A stretch of DNA of 64,000 nt from G963662675 sp963676845 (GCA_963676845.2 CAXXKK010000016.1:1-64000), one strand, 5' to 3'; counted from the stretch's first letter, positions 1 to 9,271 are shown. A program made the numbers and translations. Notes: a model not told the origin generated them from the letters alone.

Positions 1-175
1 TTTTTTCAATCTCATGCTTTAGCGATTGGCAATCTCTGCATGTTGGCGAGAATTCATCAACCCGTTTCACAGATCTTAGAAACTCATCAATTCTGAAAAA
101 GCGCAGGTCACTTTCTTTCGCTCCCCGAAGTTTATCCGAAATTTCATTTTCGTATTTTGAATACCATTCACTCAT
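1..175 (-). CDS. N-terminal part of an unknown cytoplasmic protein (cut by window edge)
   Basis: An open frame starts at the ATG at 175 on the minus strand and runs off the left edge, giving 58 readable residues that begin MSEWYSKYENEI. The stretch is charged and mostly helical in character. It contains a C-x2-C pair in the context SPTCRDCQSL, which could bind a metal. There is no signal peptide. The gene lies downstream of pnp on the same strand, beyond a terminator-like hairpin. The family is not recognised. The coding call rests on the clean frame and biased composition only. Confidence 0.55.
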   Translation of the reverse strand, partial: MSEWYSKYENEISDKLRGAKESDLRFFRIDEFLRSVKRVDEFSPTCRDCQSLKHEIEK

Positions 176-212
176 AATCGGTAATATAACAAATTTGCTA
201 AAGGTATGTTTT

Positions 213-252
213 TAGGCAAAAAAAATGCCCGAAAAATACGGGCATTTGATTT
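213..252 (-). terminator. Terminator after pnp
   Basis: A perfect 9-bp inverted repeat, AAATGCCCG at 223-231 and CGGGCATTT at 239-247, lies 20-odd bases beyond the pnp stop. On the minus strand it is followed by a T-rich tract, as expected for an intrinsic terminator. Confidence 0.8.
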
Positions 253-269
253 ATAGATTGATCTAGAAA

Positions 270-2549
270 TTAATCTCTGTCTCTGCGGTCACGATTATCA
301 CGACGGTCACGGTTGTCCCTTCTGTCGCGATTGTCACGGTAATCACGTCTGCCACCATTGTCTCGTCTTGGAGGACGGTTTTCACGTGGTGGACGTTCCA
401 CATAACCTTCTGGTTTTGGAAGAAGAACTTTACGGGAAAGTTTCAGTTTGTTGTCACGATCAATGTCGAGCAATTTCACTTCAACTTCTTCTCCTACTTT
501 CAATACATCTTCTGTATTCTGAATGCGTTCCCATGCAATCTCAGAAACGTGAAGTAAGCCTTCTTTTCCTGGAAGAATTTCAATAAATGCACCAAATGAA
601 GTGATTGACTTCACTTTACCTTTATAGACTTCTCCTTTTTCAGGAAGAGCGATAATTTTCTTCACACGTTCTTTGGCTGCTTCCAATGCATCCTTGTTCA
701 ATCCTGAAATTTCAACAAAACCGGCATCGTCTCTTTCTTCAATAACGATAACAGTTCCTGTTTCTTCCTGTAATTTCTGAATGTTTTTACCACCAGGGCC
801 AATAATTGGACCAATCATTTCCTTAGGAATCTGAATGGTTTCAACACGTGGTACGTTTGGTTTGTACTCAGCACGAGGCTCAGGAATAATTTCAAGAATT
901 TTATTTAAGATGTGAGCACGTCCTTCTTTTGCTTGTTCCAATGCTTGTGAAAGCACTTCGTAAGAAAGACCGTCAACTTTAATATCCATTTGAGTTGCCG
1001 TGATACCTTTTGTTGTTCCGGTTACTTTGAAGTCCATATCACCTAAGTGGTCTTCGTCACCAAGAATATCAGAAAGAACAGCAAATTTATCTGAATCTTT
1101 ATCGGTAATCAATCCCATTGCAATACCGGATACAGGTCGTTTCATGTTCATTCCTGAGTCCATCATACACATGGTTCCGGCACAAACAGTTGCCATTGAA
1201 GACGAACCATTTGATTCCAAAATATCAGAAACAACACGAACTACATATGGGAAATCTTGAGGGATCATGCGTTTAAGTGCACGGAAAGCAAGGTTCCCGT
1301 GACCAATTTCACGACGTCCCAGTCCGCGAGGTGTTTTAGGATCACCCACACAGAATGGAGGGAAGTTGTAATGCAACAGGAAGTTTTCAGTTCCCTGGTA
1401 AGTTACATTGTCAATCTTCTTTTCGTCCATTTTTGTTCCCAAGGTGATTGATGAAAGAGATTGCGTTTCACCACGAGTGAAGATGGCAGAACCATGAGCT
1501 CCCGGTAAGTAATCGGTTTTCACCCCAAATTGGGCGGATTTCGTTCGTTTTACGTCCGTCTAAACGGATACCTTCATCCAGAATCATGCGACGCATGGCT
1601 TCACCTTCAACTTTGTGGTAATAGCGTCTAATTAGTTTTTCATCCTGAACAAGATCAATTTCTCCTGCTTCTGCTTTTTCAGCATTTTCTTCCAGGTATT
1701 TTTCAACGTAATCGTCAACGATTTTTGCGAATGAGTCAAGACGTTTCCTGTTTGTTTTTGATTTGTTGTTTTACAAGATCATAACATGCAGGATACAGGT
1801 CTTTTTCAACTTTTGCCTTTCAGTTCTGCGTCGTTTACTTCGTGGCAATATTCACGTTTAACAACTCCAAGTTCGGCAGCAAGTTCTTCCTGAACTTTAC
1901 AGTGAGCGCGGATAGCATCGTGGGCAACACGGATTGCTTCAAGCATTTCTTCTTCAGAAACCTCGTCCATTTCACCTTCAACCATCATGATGTTGTCGTA
2001 AGACGCACCAACCATGATGTCAATATCTGATTCTTTTAACTGGGCAGCGCTTGGGTTTACGATGAATTGACCGTCGATACGACCTACACGAACTTCAGAG
2101 ATTGGAGTTTCGAAAGGAACATCAGAAACGGCAATGGCAGCTGAAGCTGCTAAACCTGCTAATGAGTCAGGCATTACATTTTCATCATAAGAAATAAGGC
2201 TGATCATCACAGCTGTTTCAGCGTGGTAATCTTCAGGGAAAAGAGGACGTAAAGCACGGTCAACCAAACGGGCAACCAAAATTTCGTCGTCAGAAGGACG
2301 AGCCTCTCTTTTTAGGAAACCACCAGGGAATCGGCCGGCAGCCGAGAATTTTTCGCGGTAATCTACCGATACCGGCATAAAATCAATGTCTTCTTTTGCA
2401 TCTTTAGCAGAAACAACAGTTGCCAGCAGCATGGTGTCGCCCATTCGTACAACAACGGAGCCATCTGCCTGCTTTGCAAGGCGTCCGGTTTCAATGGTAA
2501 TCGAACGACCATCACCAAGATCAATTGTTTTAATAATTGCTTGATTCAT
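270..2549 (-). pseudogene. pnp: Polynucleotide phosphorylase, coding frame interrupted by three +1 shifts
   Basis: PNPase is the phosphate-dependent 3'-5' exoribonuclease of RNA turnover. The start is the ATG at 2549 (MNQAIIKTIDLG); in-frame codons upstream do not look like PNPase. The N-terminal RNase PH domain reads to 1806, where the frame hits TGA. The C-terminal part (1523 to 270) carries the second RNase PH domain (YLPGAHGSAIFTRGETQ), a KH domain (IGPIIGPGGKNIQ), an S1 domain and an Arg/Asp-rich tail of repeated RDNRDR units. The roughly 280 bases between are clearly PNPase in other frames (RRYYHKVEGEAMRRMILDEG). Removing one base from each of three T runs (1811-1814, 1744-1746, 1517-1520) gives a continuous protein of about 758 residues. 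Three +1 shifts sum to zero, so both ends share a frame. It lies just downstream of rpsO, a widespread arrangement. Sequence error is likelier than decay. Confidence 0.9.
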
Positions 2550-2612
2550 AAATAATAGAAATAAATTTAATAATACAAACTGTCTTAATTCCGTGGTGGG
2601 GATATCAAAAAT

Positions 2613-2645
2613 AATAAAAGGCAATAAAAATATTGCCTTTTACTA
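2613..2645 (-). terminator. Hairpin between rpsO and pnp
   Basis: AAAAGGCAAT (2616-2625) and ATTGCCTTTT (2632-2641) form a perfect 10-bp stem directly after the rpsO stop. A T-rich stretch follows on the minus strand. It may stop or attenuate read-through from rpsO into pnp. Confidence 0.7.
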
Positions 2646-2653
2646 AGAATAAA

Positions 2654-2923
2654 TTATCGACGTAATCCGAGTTCTTTAATGATAGCACGATATCTTTCGA
2701 TATCTTTTTTAGCCAGGTAATCCAGCAAGCTACGACGCTTACCTACCATTTTAACCAAGGCACGCTTGGTGCTATTATCTTTTTTGTTTTTCTTAAGGTG
2801 CTCTGTTAAGTGAGCAATTCTGTAAGAAAATAAGGCAATCTGACCTTCGGCAGAACCTGTGTCTGTTGCGCTTTTACCATGTTTTTCAAAGATCTCTGTT
2901 TTCTTTTCAGAAGTCAAATACAT
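2654..2923 (-). CDS. rpsO: 30S ribosomal protein S15
   Basis: S15 binds 16S rRNA early in 30S assembly. The 89-residue product begins MYLTSEKKTEIFEKHG and has the family's usual length. The diagnostic block is HLKKNKKDNSTKRALVKMV followed by GKRRSLLDYLAKKD, and the protein ends KELGLRR. The frame is open 16 codons further upstream, but those codons do not resemble S15, so the ATG at 2923 is the start. A promoter with TACTTTTG and an upstream CTTG lies about 90 bases before it. It is followed by a hairpin and pnp, the classic rpsO-pnp order. Confidence 0.97.
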   Translation of the reverse strand: MYLTSEKKTEIFEKHGKSATDTGSAEGQIALFSYRIAHLTEHLKKNKKDNSTKRALVKMVGKRRSLLDYLAKKDIERYRAIIKELGLRR

Positions 2924-3012
2924 ACTTGTAATTTTTATTTGTGATACAATATTTAACCCGCAGCATCGCATTCAATAACAACGGATTAAAATTAATTAAT
3001 TTAAAATCAGCG

Positions 3013-3043
3013 CAAAAGTAAGCAAAAATATTTGTTGTTCAAG
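3013..3043 (-). promoter_or_regulatory. Bacteroidota-type promoter of rpsO
   Basis: On the minus strand TACTTTTG (3020 to 3013) matches the -7 consensus TAnnTTTG. CTTG, at 3043 to 3040, sits 19 bases upstream in the -33 position. The spacing fits the Bacteroidota sigma-A promoter model. Confidence 0.65.
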
Positions 3044-3107
3044 TTTTTACATCAATTATTGTTTGATGTTTAATCGTATGCTTTACAATGGACGGATTGG
3101 AATCCAC

Positions 3108-4155
3108 CTACAGTCCTGACTCCAATGTGTTCCTGAAATTTTTAACTTGAGAAGGTGAACCTAATACAAAAAGCTGGTCTCCACGACTAAGGGTAACTTC
3201 ACGTGATGGATTAAAAACATATTTGGCGCCACTAATTTTTATCCCAATAATGTTGACTCCGGAAGGATCATTGTCTTTTAAATGGGCAATAGATTGATTG
3301 ACGAAATTATCTGCCATATTTGTACAGCTTATTTCTTCCAGACTAACATCCTTACTTTTTTTGCAAAAGGATGTATTCAATGAACTCAACAACATCCGGT
3401 TGGTGAACTAACTTAGCCATTCGCTGGCCTCCGATTCGTTCTGGCATAATTACATTCGTAACACCAGCTCTTTTAAGTTTTGATACAGATTCCATTTCTG
3501 AGGCACGACAAACAATCTTAAGACTGGGGTTAATACTCCGTGCTGTAAGGGTTACAAATACATTGTCTGCATCATTGGGGGTGGTTGCAATTATAGCTCT
3601 GGCCTTGTCTATTCCTGCTTGCTTTAATGTGTCTTCATGAGTTGCATCACCGCGGATATAGAGTAAGTTCTCATCTTCACGTATTCTTGAAATAACATTT
3701 TCCCGCTTATCAATGATGACAAAGCCAATTCCGTTATCTCGCAATTCCATAGCTGCCTGTTCACCATTTCTTCCATAGCCAATAATAATGGTGTGGTCTT
3801 TAAGTTGTTGAATTTTCTTGTCCACCCTGTATGTTTTTAAGTAATTAAGAAGTTCTCCATCAAAAATAAACCGGGCCATATTTGATCCGATATAAGCCAA
3901 ACTACCCAGACTCGTCATAATTAATCCGGAAGTAAATATTTTACCAACATCCGAAAGTGGATGAATTTCACCAAAACCTACTGTTGATATAGTGATGATG
4001 GTCATGAATAGAGCATCAACAAGGGAGAAATCCTCCAGGTAAATATATCCGATTGTGCCGCTGGCCAAAATGAAAAAAGAAAGGAAAACACCTATCCGTA
4101 TTGTTCGGCTGGATACTTCCTGAAATTTATTGGTCTGCAAATTTTCTTTTTTCAT
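3108..4155 (-). pseudogene. Potassium channel with RCK (TrkA-N/TrkA-C) domains, one frameshift
   Basis: This is an MthK/Kch-like K+ channel in the inner membrane. Residues about 18-40 and 71-97 form two membrane helices around a pore loop with the selectivity filter TVGFG at 58-62. A Rossmann-fold RCK domain follows (GYGRNGEQ at 126-133, IIDKRE), then a TrkA-C domain ending LGSPSQVKNFRNTLESGL. The frame breaks at a run of seven T (3356-3362): as written the first part stops after IEYILLQKK, and removing one base continues as LLQKSKDVSLEE into the TrkA-C domain. The corrected length is about 348 residues. Its start overlaps the end of the DUF2851 gene by 29 bases, which suggests co-transcription. 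The lesion is of the same kind as in pnp and may be a sequence error. Confidence 0.85.
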
Positions 4156-5428
4156 GGGATGTTCGGCTGATCAGTTTGGTTCCTATTGGGCAATTTAAAC
4201 AATTTTTGGCATTGCAGTAGCAATTTTTAAGTTGAATTAAAGCTTGACTATCGAAGGATGATTGAACCGATAAGCCCAATTGTTCCCATTTTGAGATGAC
4301 AGAATTCTTTTCAGCAGGGATTTGTTCCAGAATTTCCAGAGCCCGGTCTTTTAAATGTTGCTTATTGTGATGATCTCCATAAACAAAAAGAAAAGGGAGA
4401 AGTGTATTTATGACAATATTGTGAAATGAATTATCACCCAGATGTTTCACTTGTTTTTTCGATTCTTTGTTGAAACGATAATGGGTGTCCCAATATTCTG
4501 ATGCATTTGTATCAAATAGTTTTTTGATTTGTTTCAAATCTTCCAGTTCAATAAGTCGTGAGAATAATGCCGATGAATAATGAATAAGCCTGGCAAATTG
4601 TGCAATCCTTATCGTAGGAAAATTTGAAGGTCTTAGCCGGAGAAATTTCCAGATGTGTGACTCTAGTGGTTTTAAGTGGTACTTTCTAAACAAAAAGCCA
4701 AATTCCTTTCTTAAAGCCAGAAAATAGTCGTCACCAATCAACTCTTCGTTTAAAAGTCCGGCAGTGCCAAATAGAAGTGCTTCAAGTTGGAATAGGTTGT
4801 TCTTGTGTTTTCCTAAAATAGAAAGAGGAATTGCTTTGGCCAGCATTTCAAAAGGAAGTGCATTTGTTTTGAACCCAAAATTTCGGGCTAAGAATTGATA
4901 GAACGTTTCATTCCAGTCGTTTTTATTATGCTCTAGCTGTTTTATGATTTCATCCGTTTTTGATTCCAATCGTTCAATCATAAGTGAATGAACCCAAAGT
5001 TGCCAGCTTATACTTTCAATATTTTTAATTTCATTATGGCAGGCAATCCAACCTTTTGATTTCATTAATTCCGAATAATTTTCTTCAATCCTTTTTTCGT
5101 ATGGGAGAATGAGAGTGGGGATTGTTTGTTTCCTGGTGTTTATTGCAGGTTTATCATTTTCTTTGACCACATGCAGGATAACATTGTCGTAGGCTTTATC
5201 ATTTTGGTGATTATGCAAGAACCAATCAGATGATTTTGTGTGAATTTCAACATTTCCAGCCCATATGGTTTCATCAATTTTAATTTTTGCATTGAAAAAA
5301 TCCGGTCCTGAATCGGTGTTGTGAAAACCTGTGGATAAGGTTTGGACTGCCAGCCCATCAGTAGTTTTTAGATTGTGATTTATATGAAGTTGATGTTTCC
5401 AGAGAAATTGAAGAAATGATTCGCCCAT
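4127..5428 (-). CDS. DUF2851 family protein
   Basis: The 433-residue protein matches my memory of DUF2851, a Bacteroidota-enriched family of unknown function. It starts MGESFLQFLWKHQ and has the conserved block GPDFFNAKIKID...WAGNVEIH near residues 40-65. There is no signal peptide or membrane segment. The C-terminus carries four clustered cysteines (C403, C405, C410, C413) that could bind a metal or Fe-S cluster. It overlaps the downstream K+ channel by 29 bases, so the two are probably one transcript. No activity can be assigned. The region upstream to 5633 shows no gene. Confidence 0.85.
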   Translation of the reverse strand: MGESFLQFLWKHQLHINHNLKTTDGLAVQTLSTGFHNTDSGPDFFNAKIKIDETIWAGNVEIHTKSSDWFLHNHQNDKAYDNVILHVVKENDKPAINTRKQTIPTLILPYEKRIEENYSELMKSKGWIACHNEIKNIESISWQLWVHSLMIERLESKTDEIIKQLEHNKNDWNETFYQFLARNFGFKTNALPFEMLAKAIPLSILGKHKNNLFQLEALLFGTAGLLNEELIGDDYFLALRKEFGFLFRKYHLKPLESHIWKFLRLRPSNFPTIRIAQFARLIHYSSALFSRLIELEDLKQIKKLFDTNASEYWDTHYRFNKESKKQVKHLGDNSFHNIVINTLLPFLFVYGDHHNKQHLKDRALEILEQIPAEKNSVISKWEQLGLSVQSSFDSQALIQLKNCYCNAKNCLNCPIGTKLISRTSHEKRKFADQ

Positions 5429-5633
5429 TGATTTTTATTTTAAAAGTACAAAAAATATGTTTATTAAAAGAGTATTGAATGGGTACTAAAAAGAATTAGT
5501 CTACGCGTTGTGATCGCTGACGTACTTGTAACTATAACCACTTATTTAGCTGATGAAATGTTTCACGGCAGGTGATAAAAAATTGTGCTTAAAAGCCTTT
5601 AACTTTAGGCAAAGAGTTTAGCTTAAATTAAAG

Positions 5634-6161
5634 ATGCACTATCCTCATATCAACTATAAAAAACTGATTCCTTTTTTGTTTTTGGCAGCATTGGCAATCG
5701 TTATCATATCTCTAACTATTGGAAAAGAGATTTATGGAAATCAGGGGCATAGTATTTCTTCTTTTGCAATTGTAAATTTTTCAGGTTACTTATTTTTCTT
5801 AGTGATGCCTGTTGAAGTAGCTTTTGCTTATTATCTGCACCAGGGACTAGATCCGTTTATGATGAATTTTGTGGCTATTGCAACTGCTATTTTGGCACAA
5901 ATTGCTGATTATTATATAGGACGTTCTTTTAGTTCGCGATTTATCGACCGTTTAATTGGAAGACGTCGTTATGAAAAAGCAGAAAATGAAATTCGTAAAT
6001 ACGGAAATCTGGCCATTTTTATTTTTAATTTATTCCCAATTTCTTCGCCTGTTATTTTGTTAGCTGCCGGAATGTTGAAGCATCGCTTTAAAGAAGCAAT
6101 GATCTATAGTTTAGCTGGATTGATGCTGAAGTACTTAGTACTAACATTAATTATTCTGTAG
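5634..6161 (+). CDS. Small VTT/DedA-like membrane protein
   Basis: The 175-residue protein is strongly hydrophobic. Predicted membrane segments lie at about 12-30, 44-66, 76-92, 122-145 and 155-175. A basic loop with GRSFSSRFIDRLIGRRRYEK sits before the motif FNLFPISSPVILLAAGM. This pattern, a reentrant Pro-containing segment after an arginine-rich loop, fits the DedA/VTT (SNARE-associated Golgi protein) superfamily of lipid scramblases and flippases. It stands alone between a gene on the opposite strand on each side. The substrate is unknown. Assignment to the superfamily is moderate. Confidence 0.65.
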   Translation: MHYPHINYKKLIPFLFLAALAIVIISLTIGKEIYGNQGHSISSFAIVNFSGYLFFLVMPVEVAFAYYLHQGLDPFMMNFVAIATAILAQIADYYIGRSFSSRFIDRLIGRRRYEKAENEIRKYGNLAIFIFNLFPISSPVILLAAGMLKHRFKEAMIYSLAGLMLKYLVLTLIIL

Positions 6162-6228
6162 TTGGGAAACAAAAGGTATAGTGCAAGAACTTAAAACTAT
6201 TCAGAATATATTGAGCTAAAGCAGAATA

Positions 6229-7029
6229 TTAGACGTAAAGAGCAAAACTACCATAACCGACAACTCTCGATTTGTCTCCTGCTGTGTCTCCCGAATTTCC
6301 CATATCAAGTGTTACTATTTTTCCTCCATTTTCTTTAGCCCATTTTAATAAGCCGGAAAGTGGATAAAATCCGCAGGCCATTTCTCCTTTCAAATGTTCA
6401 TAATCGAGTGATTCGATAATGTTCTTTGTTCGGGAGTCAATTTCCTTTGCGATATCATATCGGTGAAAATGCGACAGATCAGAACTGACGATTATAAAAA
6501 TATCTCTCGTGATTAATTCTTCAATTATAGCCTGAACATGCTTCGTTTGAGTATGACCAACGATCAGTGGAATGATTTGTGCATCTGGTACGATATATTT
6601 TATAAAAGGAAGGTGAACTTCCAAAGCATGTTCCTGTTTAAAAACTTCCGGCATTTCTTCAACAAGTTTATTTTTTAATAAATGTTGAATAATTCCTTTA
6701 TGAATATTCAGTTCCCCCAGAGGAATTTGATAAGTGTCATAATTCAGGACAGCTACTTTGGGTAACCTAAAATAATGAGAAGGAGATAGTATTGCAATAA
6801 TATTTGTTTTTTCAGCAATTTGAGAAAGTTTATAGTAGGCACTACCAGCTATTGATCCTGAATATATATAGCCTGCATGTGGCACAATCAAAGCCTTAAG
6901 TGTTCCAGTAGTTGTATCATCAATCTTTGGTGGTCGGATATAGCTTTTTAGTTGCTCATTAAGCGATTCCGGATCGTGAGGGTAAAATATTCCGGCCACA
7001 TTTGGATGTTTAACTTTTAACTTTCCCAT
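6229..7029 (-). CDS. amrB: AmmeMemoRadiSam system protein B (MEMO1-like)
   Basis: The protein belongs to the MEMO family (class III extradiol dioxygenase fold). Motifs include VPHAGYIYSGSIAG near the N-terminus, SPSHYF, a central HALEVHLPFIKYI and VSSDLSHFHRYD; these histidines line the metal site in relatives. I start it at the ATG at 7029 (MGKLKVKHPNVAGIFYP, 266 residues). The frame is open to 7140, but that would overlap the divergent amrS gene. The role of bacterial MEMO homologs is not established. Its partner amrS is divergent, with 44 bases between the starts. The third usual member, an AMMECR1 protein, is not in the window. Confidence 0.88.
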   Translation of the reverse strand: MGKLKVKHPNVAGIFYPHDPESLNEQLKSYIRPPKIDDTTTGTLKALIVPHAGYIYSGSIAGSAYYKLSQIAEKTNIIAILSPSHYFRLPKVAVLNYDTYQIPLGELNIHKGIIQHLLKNKLVEEMPEVFKQEHALEVHLPFIKYIVPDAQIIPLIVGHTQTKHVQAIIEELITRDIFIIVSSDLSHFHRYDIAKEIDSRTKNIIESLDYEHLKGEMACGFYPLSGLLKWAKENGGKIVTLDMGNSGDTAGDKSRVVGYGSFALYV

Positions 7030-7073
7030 TTCGCTATCGTAAAGTAAAGGTACTATATCTTGTTGATTTTTAA

Positions 7074-8093
7074 ATGAGAACAATTGCAAAGAGAACAAAA
7101 TATTGGCATCAACTTTCAGATGGGAGGTTGCAATGTGCATTGTGTCCCCGAAATTGTAAATTGAAAAACGGACAACGAGGATTTTGTTATGTGAGAGGTG
7201 CAGAAGAGGGGGAGATAGTGTTACATGCCTATGGACTTACTACTGGTTTGGCTGTCGATCCTGTAGAGAAGAAGCCCCTTTACCATTTTTATCCGGGCTC
7301 ATCTGTTTTAAGTTTTGGAACAATCGGATGTAATCTGGCTTGTAAGTTTTGTCAAAACTGGAACATCTCACGGTGTACAGATATGAATGTCATGCACGAA
7401 AATAGTCCAGAGCACATTGTTTATACGGCTGAAAGAAAAAGGATTCAGCATATTGCATTTACCTACAACGAACCCATTATTTTTTTTGAATTTGCCCGTG
7501 ATGTGGCTCACCTGGCTCATCTTAAAAAGATTAATACTATTGCTGTAACTGCAGGTTATATTTCGGAAGAAGCACGATCGGATTTTTTCTCATTTATCGA
7601 TGCAGTTAATGTTGATTTAAAAGCCTTTAATGATGATTTTTATCGAAAATATACGGGTACTCATCTGCAACATGTATTGGAAACCCTTAAATACATAAAA
7701 GATGAAACTGACGTATGGTTGGAAATCACAACCTTGCTGGTTCCGGGATTGAATGATTCTGAAAGCGAATTGCATGGGCTTTGCGAGTGGTTAGTTGATA
7801 ATCTGGGAGAAAATGTGCCACTTCATTTCAGTGCTTTTTATCCTGCTTACAAAATGGCCGATTGGCAACAAACTCCATCTTCAACATTACAAAAGGCGCG
7901 TAACATAGCCATTTCTAAAGGAATAAACTATGTATATACTGGCAATGTTTACGATCCTAAAGGTTCTTCAACGTGGTGTACTGGTTGCGGGCAATTGCTC
8001 ATTGAGCGCAATGGATACCACACTGAAATTATAAACGTAGATGCAAATGGTTTCTGTAAAAATTGCAATACTAAATTAGCTCTGATATTCTGA
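7074..8093 (+). CDS. amrS: AmmeMemoRadiSam system radical SAM enzyme
   Basis: The 339-residue protein is a radical SAM enzyme of the PflA-like branch. The cluster motif C-x3-C-x2-C is at C86, C90 and C93 (CNLACKFCQNW). An N-terminal cysteine-rich region (C21, C24, C28, C38) and a C-terminal pair of C-x2-C motifs (C302/C305 and C328/C331) may bind further metal. The blocks VDPVEKKPLYHFYPG and TYNEPIIFFEF are typical of the AmrS family. It is divergent from amrB, a conserved pairing. The substrate is unknown. Confidence 0.92.
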   Translation: MRTIAKRTKYWHQLSDGRLQCALCPRNCKLKNGQRGFCYVRGAEEGEIVLHAYGLTTGLAVDPVEKKPLYHFYPGSSVLSFGTIGCNLACKFCQNWNISRCTDMNVMHENSPEHIVYTAERKRIQHIAFTYNEPIIFFEFARDVAHLAHLKKINTIAVTAGYISEEARSDFFSFIDAVNVDLKAFNDDFYRKYTGTHLQHVLETLKYIKDETDVWLEITTLLVPGLNDSESELHGLCEWLVDNLGENVPLHFSAFYPAYKMADWQQTPSSTLQKARNIAISKGINYVYTGNVYDPKGSSTWCTGCGQLLIERNGYHTEIINVDANGFCKNCNTKLALIF

Positions 8094-8258
8094 ATAATCT
8101 TGTCTTCATCTCAAGTTGTTTGATAGTTTTAAGGCTTTATTTATGCTCTTTAATTTCATACAAAAAGGTAATTTTTAAAAAATTTAGACTTTGAAAAACT
8201 ACATTATTGTAGGAAAAAATTCTTTCCTGTTTCACTTCATTTTATTCTTGTGTGTTGT

Positions 8259-8325
8259 AAAACATTCGTCTTTAGAGTGTATGGGGTAAATCGCTTTTGT
8301 GCAAGGGATTTGTGGCATATGTTTT
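8259..8325 (+). repeat. Nested imperfect palindrome before the accessory genes
   Basis: AAATC (8288-8292) pairs with GATTT (8307-8311). After a symmetric 4x4 internal loop, TATG (8280-8283) pairs with CATA (8316-8319). Further out AAAACA (8259-8264) pairs with TGTTTT (8320-8325), with extra bases on the left side. The segment lies within the 280-base gap after amrS, which holds no other gene. It resembles the structured spacers seen between cassette-like genes in Bacteroidota, but a recombination-site role is only a guess. Confidence 0.35.
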
Positions 8326-8373
8326 GGTTTCGCTTTCGTGCTTTTCGAGATGAAAAATTTAAAAGATTGATTA

Positions 8374-8964
8374 ATGAGATATGAGTATGCGTTTTTTGAT
8401 GTTGATAGTTTAGAGTTATCTAAAAGAGGGGTCACTTTTACTTGTCATCCACAAGCAACTTCAATTAGTGAAAAGCTATTCGAAGTTTATGGTATAATAT
8501 CAGCTATTGCTGCTCCTTTAATGTTCTCAATTGATGTTAAAGGAAATGTTCCTGACGATAAAAGGCAAAGAGATTTTTTATCGATTCCGATAAGTGAAAC
8601 AGAAAAGGAATGGAAAAAATCGATTCCTGACTGGCGTAAATTTTATATTAAAAGGGAAGATCTTTATGATAAAGAAAAGACTTCAATATTCAACAATAAT
8701 AAAAATGCAGTTGATTGTGTAAAGACAATAAATTCAAAAGAATGGATCGTATTCGGGAATGGTATTGAACATGGAGTTGACCATGTGATGAATACTTTGT
8801 TTGGACTCGTTCATACTGTCAAGTATATCCCCGAGCTGATAGTCCCGGGAGAAACAGAGTCGGCAGACTTATTAGATAGCTATAGAAAAAAATGGGAAGA
8901 AAAAGGAGCAATTCCTATTACATATAATGATGTTTTTCTAATGGCTTATGACCATAAATATTAA
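8374..8964 (+). CDS. Unknown 196-residue protein, possibly a degenerate isochorismatase-fold protein
   Basis: The product is soluble, charged, and without a signal peptide. I do not recognise the family with confidence. Weak similarity to cysteine hydrolases of the isochorismatase/nicotinamidase fold can be argued. An N-terminal strand with Asp (YAFFDVD) would match the catalytic Asp. A Lys precedes SIF (EKTSIFNNN). The strand-turn-helix WIVFGNGIEHGVDH sits where the nucleophilic Cys would be, but a Gly stands there. If so it is catalytically dead or reprogrammed. A Nif11-like gene follows after 68 bases on the same strand. Codon use is more A-rich than in the neighbouring housekeeping genes. 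Confidence 0.55.
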   Translation: MRYEYAFFDVDSLELSKRGVTFTCHPQATSISEKLFEVYGIISAIAAPLMFSIDVKGNVPDDKRQRDFLSIPISETEKEWKKSIPDWRKFYIKREDLYDKEKTSIFNNNKNAVDCVKTINSKEWIVFGNGIEHGVDHVMNTLFGLVHTVKYIPELIVPGETESADLLDSYRKKWEEKGAIPITYNDVFLMAYDHKY

Positions 8965-9032
8965 AACAACAGCAGGATTGTTGGTAAACAATTATTATTT
9001 AAGATCATATATTAACTTAAAAACTGGAGAGT

Positions 9033-9251
9033 ATGTCAAAAGAGATTGTATTTGATTTTTTGGACAAAGGAGCAGAGGATAGAGAATTTCGTATTAAGTA
9101 CGATAATTGCTTCTCAATGGAAAAATTTTGTGAAATGGCTAAAGAAGATGGCTTTGATTTTTCGGTAGATGACCTGAAAGCTGCTTTGCGCGAAAATGGA
9201 GATGACTTTGAGTCATTTGGAAATCCACCTAAAAAATTAATTTGGGTGTAA
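9033..9251 (+). CDS. Nif11-domain small protein
   Basis: The 72-residue protein begins MSKEIVFDFLDKGAEDREF and continues with MEKFCEMAKEDGFDFSVDDLKAAL. This matches the Nif11 family pattern of a short helix, then a Phe-rich AKE.GFDF turn, then a second helix. Nif11-type sequences serve as leader peptides of some ribosomally made, modified peptides, and also occur as stand-alone small proteins. Here the tail is only about 18 residues (ENGDDFESFG then PPKKLIWV). It lacks the double-Gly cleavage site and the Cys/Ser/Thr-rich core of most known precursors. No modifying enzyme lies beside it apart from the unknown 196-residue gene upstream. A strong terminator follows. Confidence 0.75.
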   Translation: MSKEIVFDFLDKGAEDREFRIKYDNCFSMEKFCEMAKEDGFDFSVDDLKAALRENGDDFESFGNPPKKLIWV

Positions 9252-9271
9252 AGTTCTTAAATTAAGGAAGG

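Noticed and set aside
7030..7140. Longer N-terminus for amrB
   Set aside because: It would overlap the start of the divergent amrS gene and does not resemble the family; the ATG at 7029 fits better.
8232..8435. 67-codon minus-strand ORF in the gap after amrS
   Set aside because: It lies over the palindromic element and the start of the 196-residue gene, with no family-like sequence or promoter.
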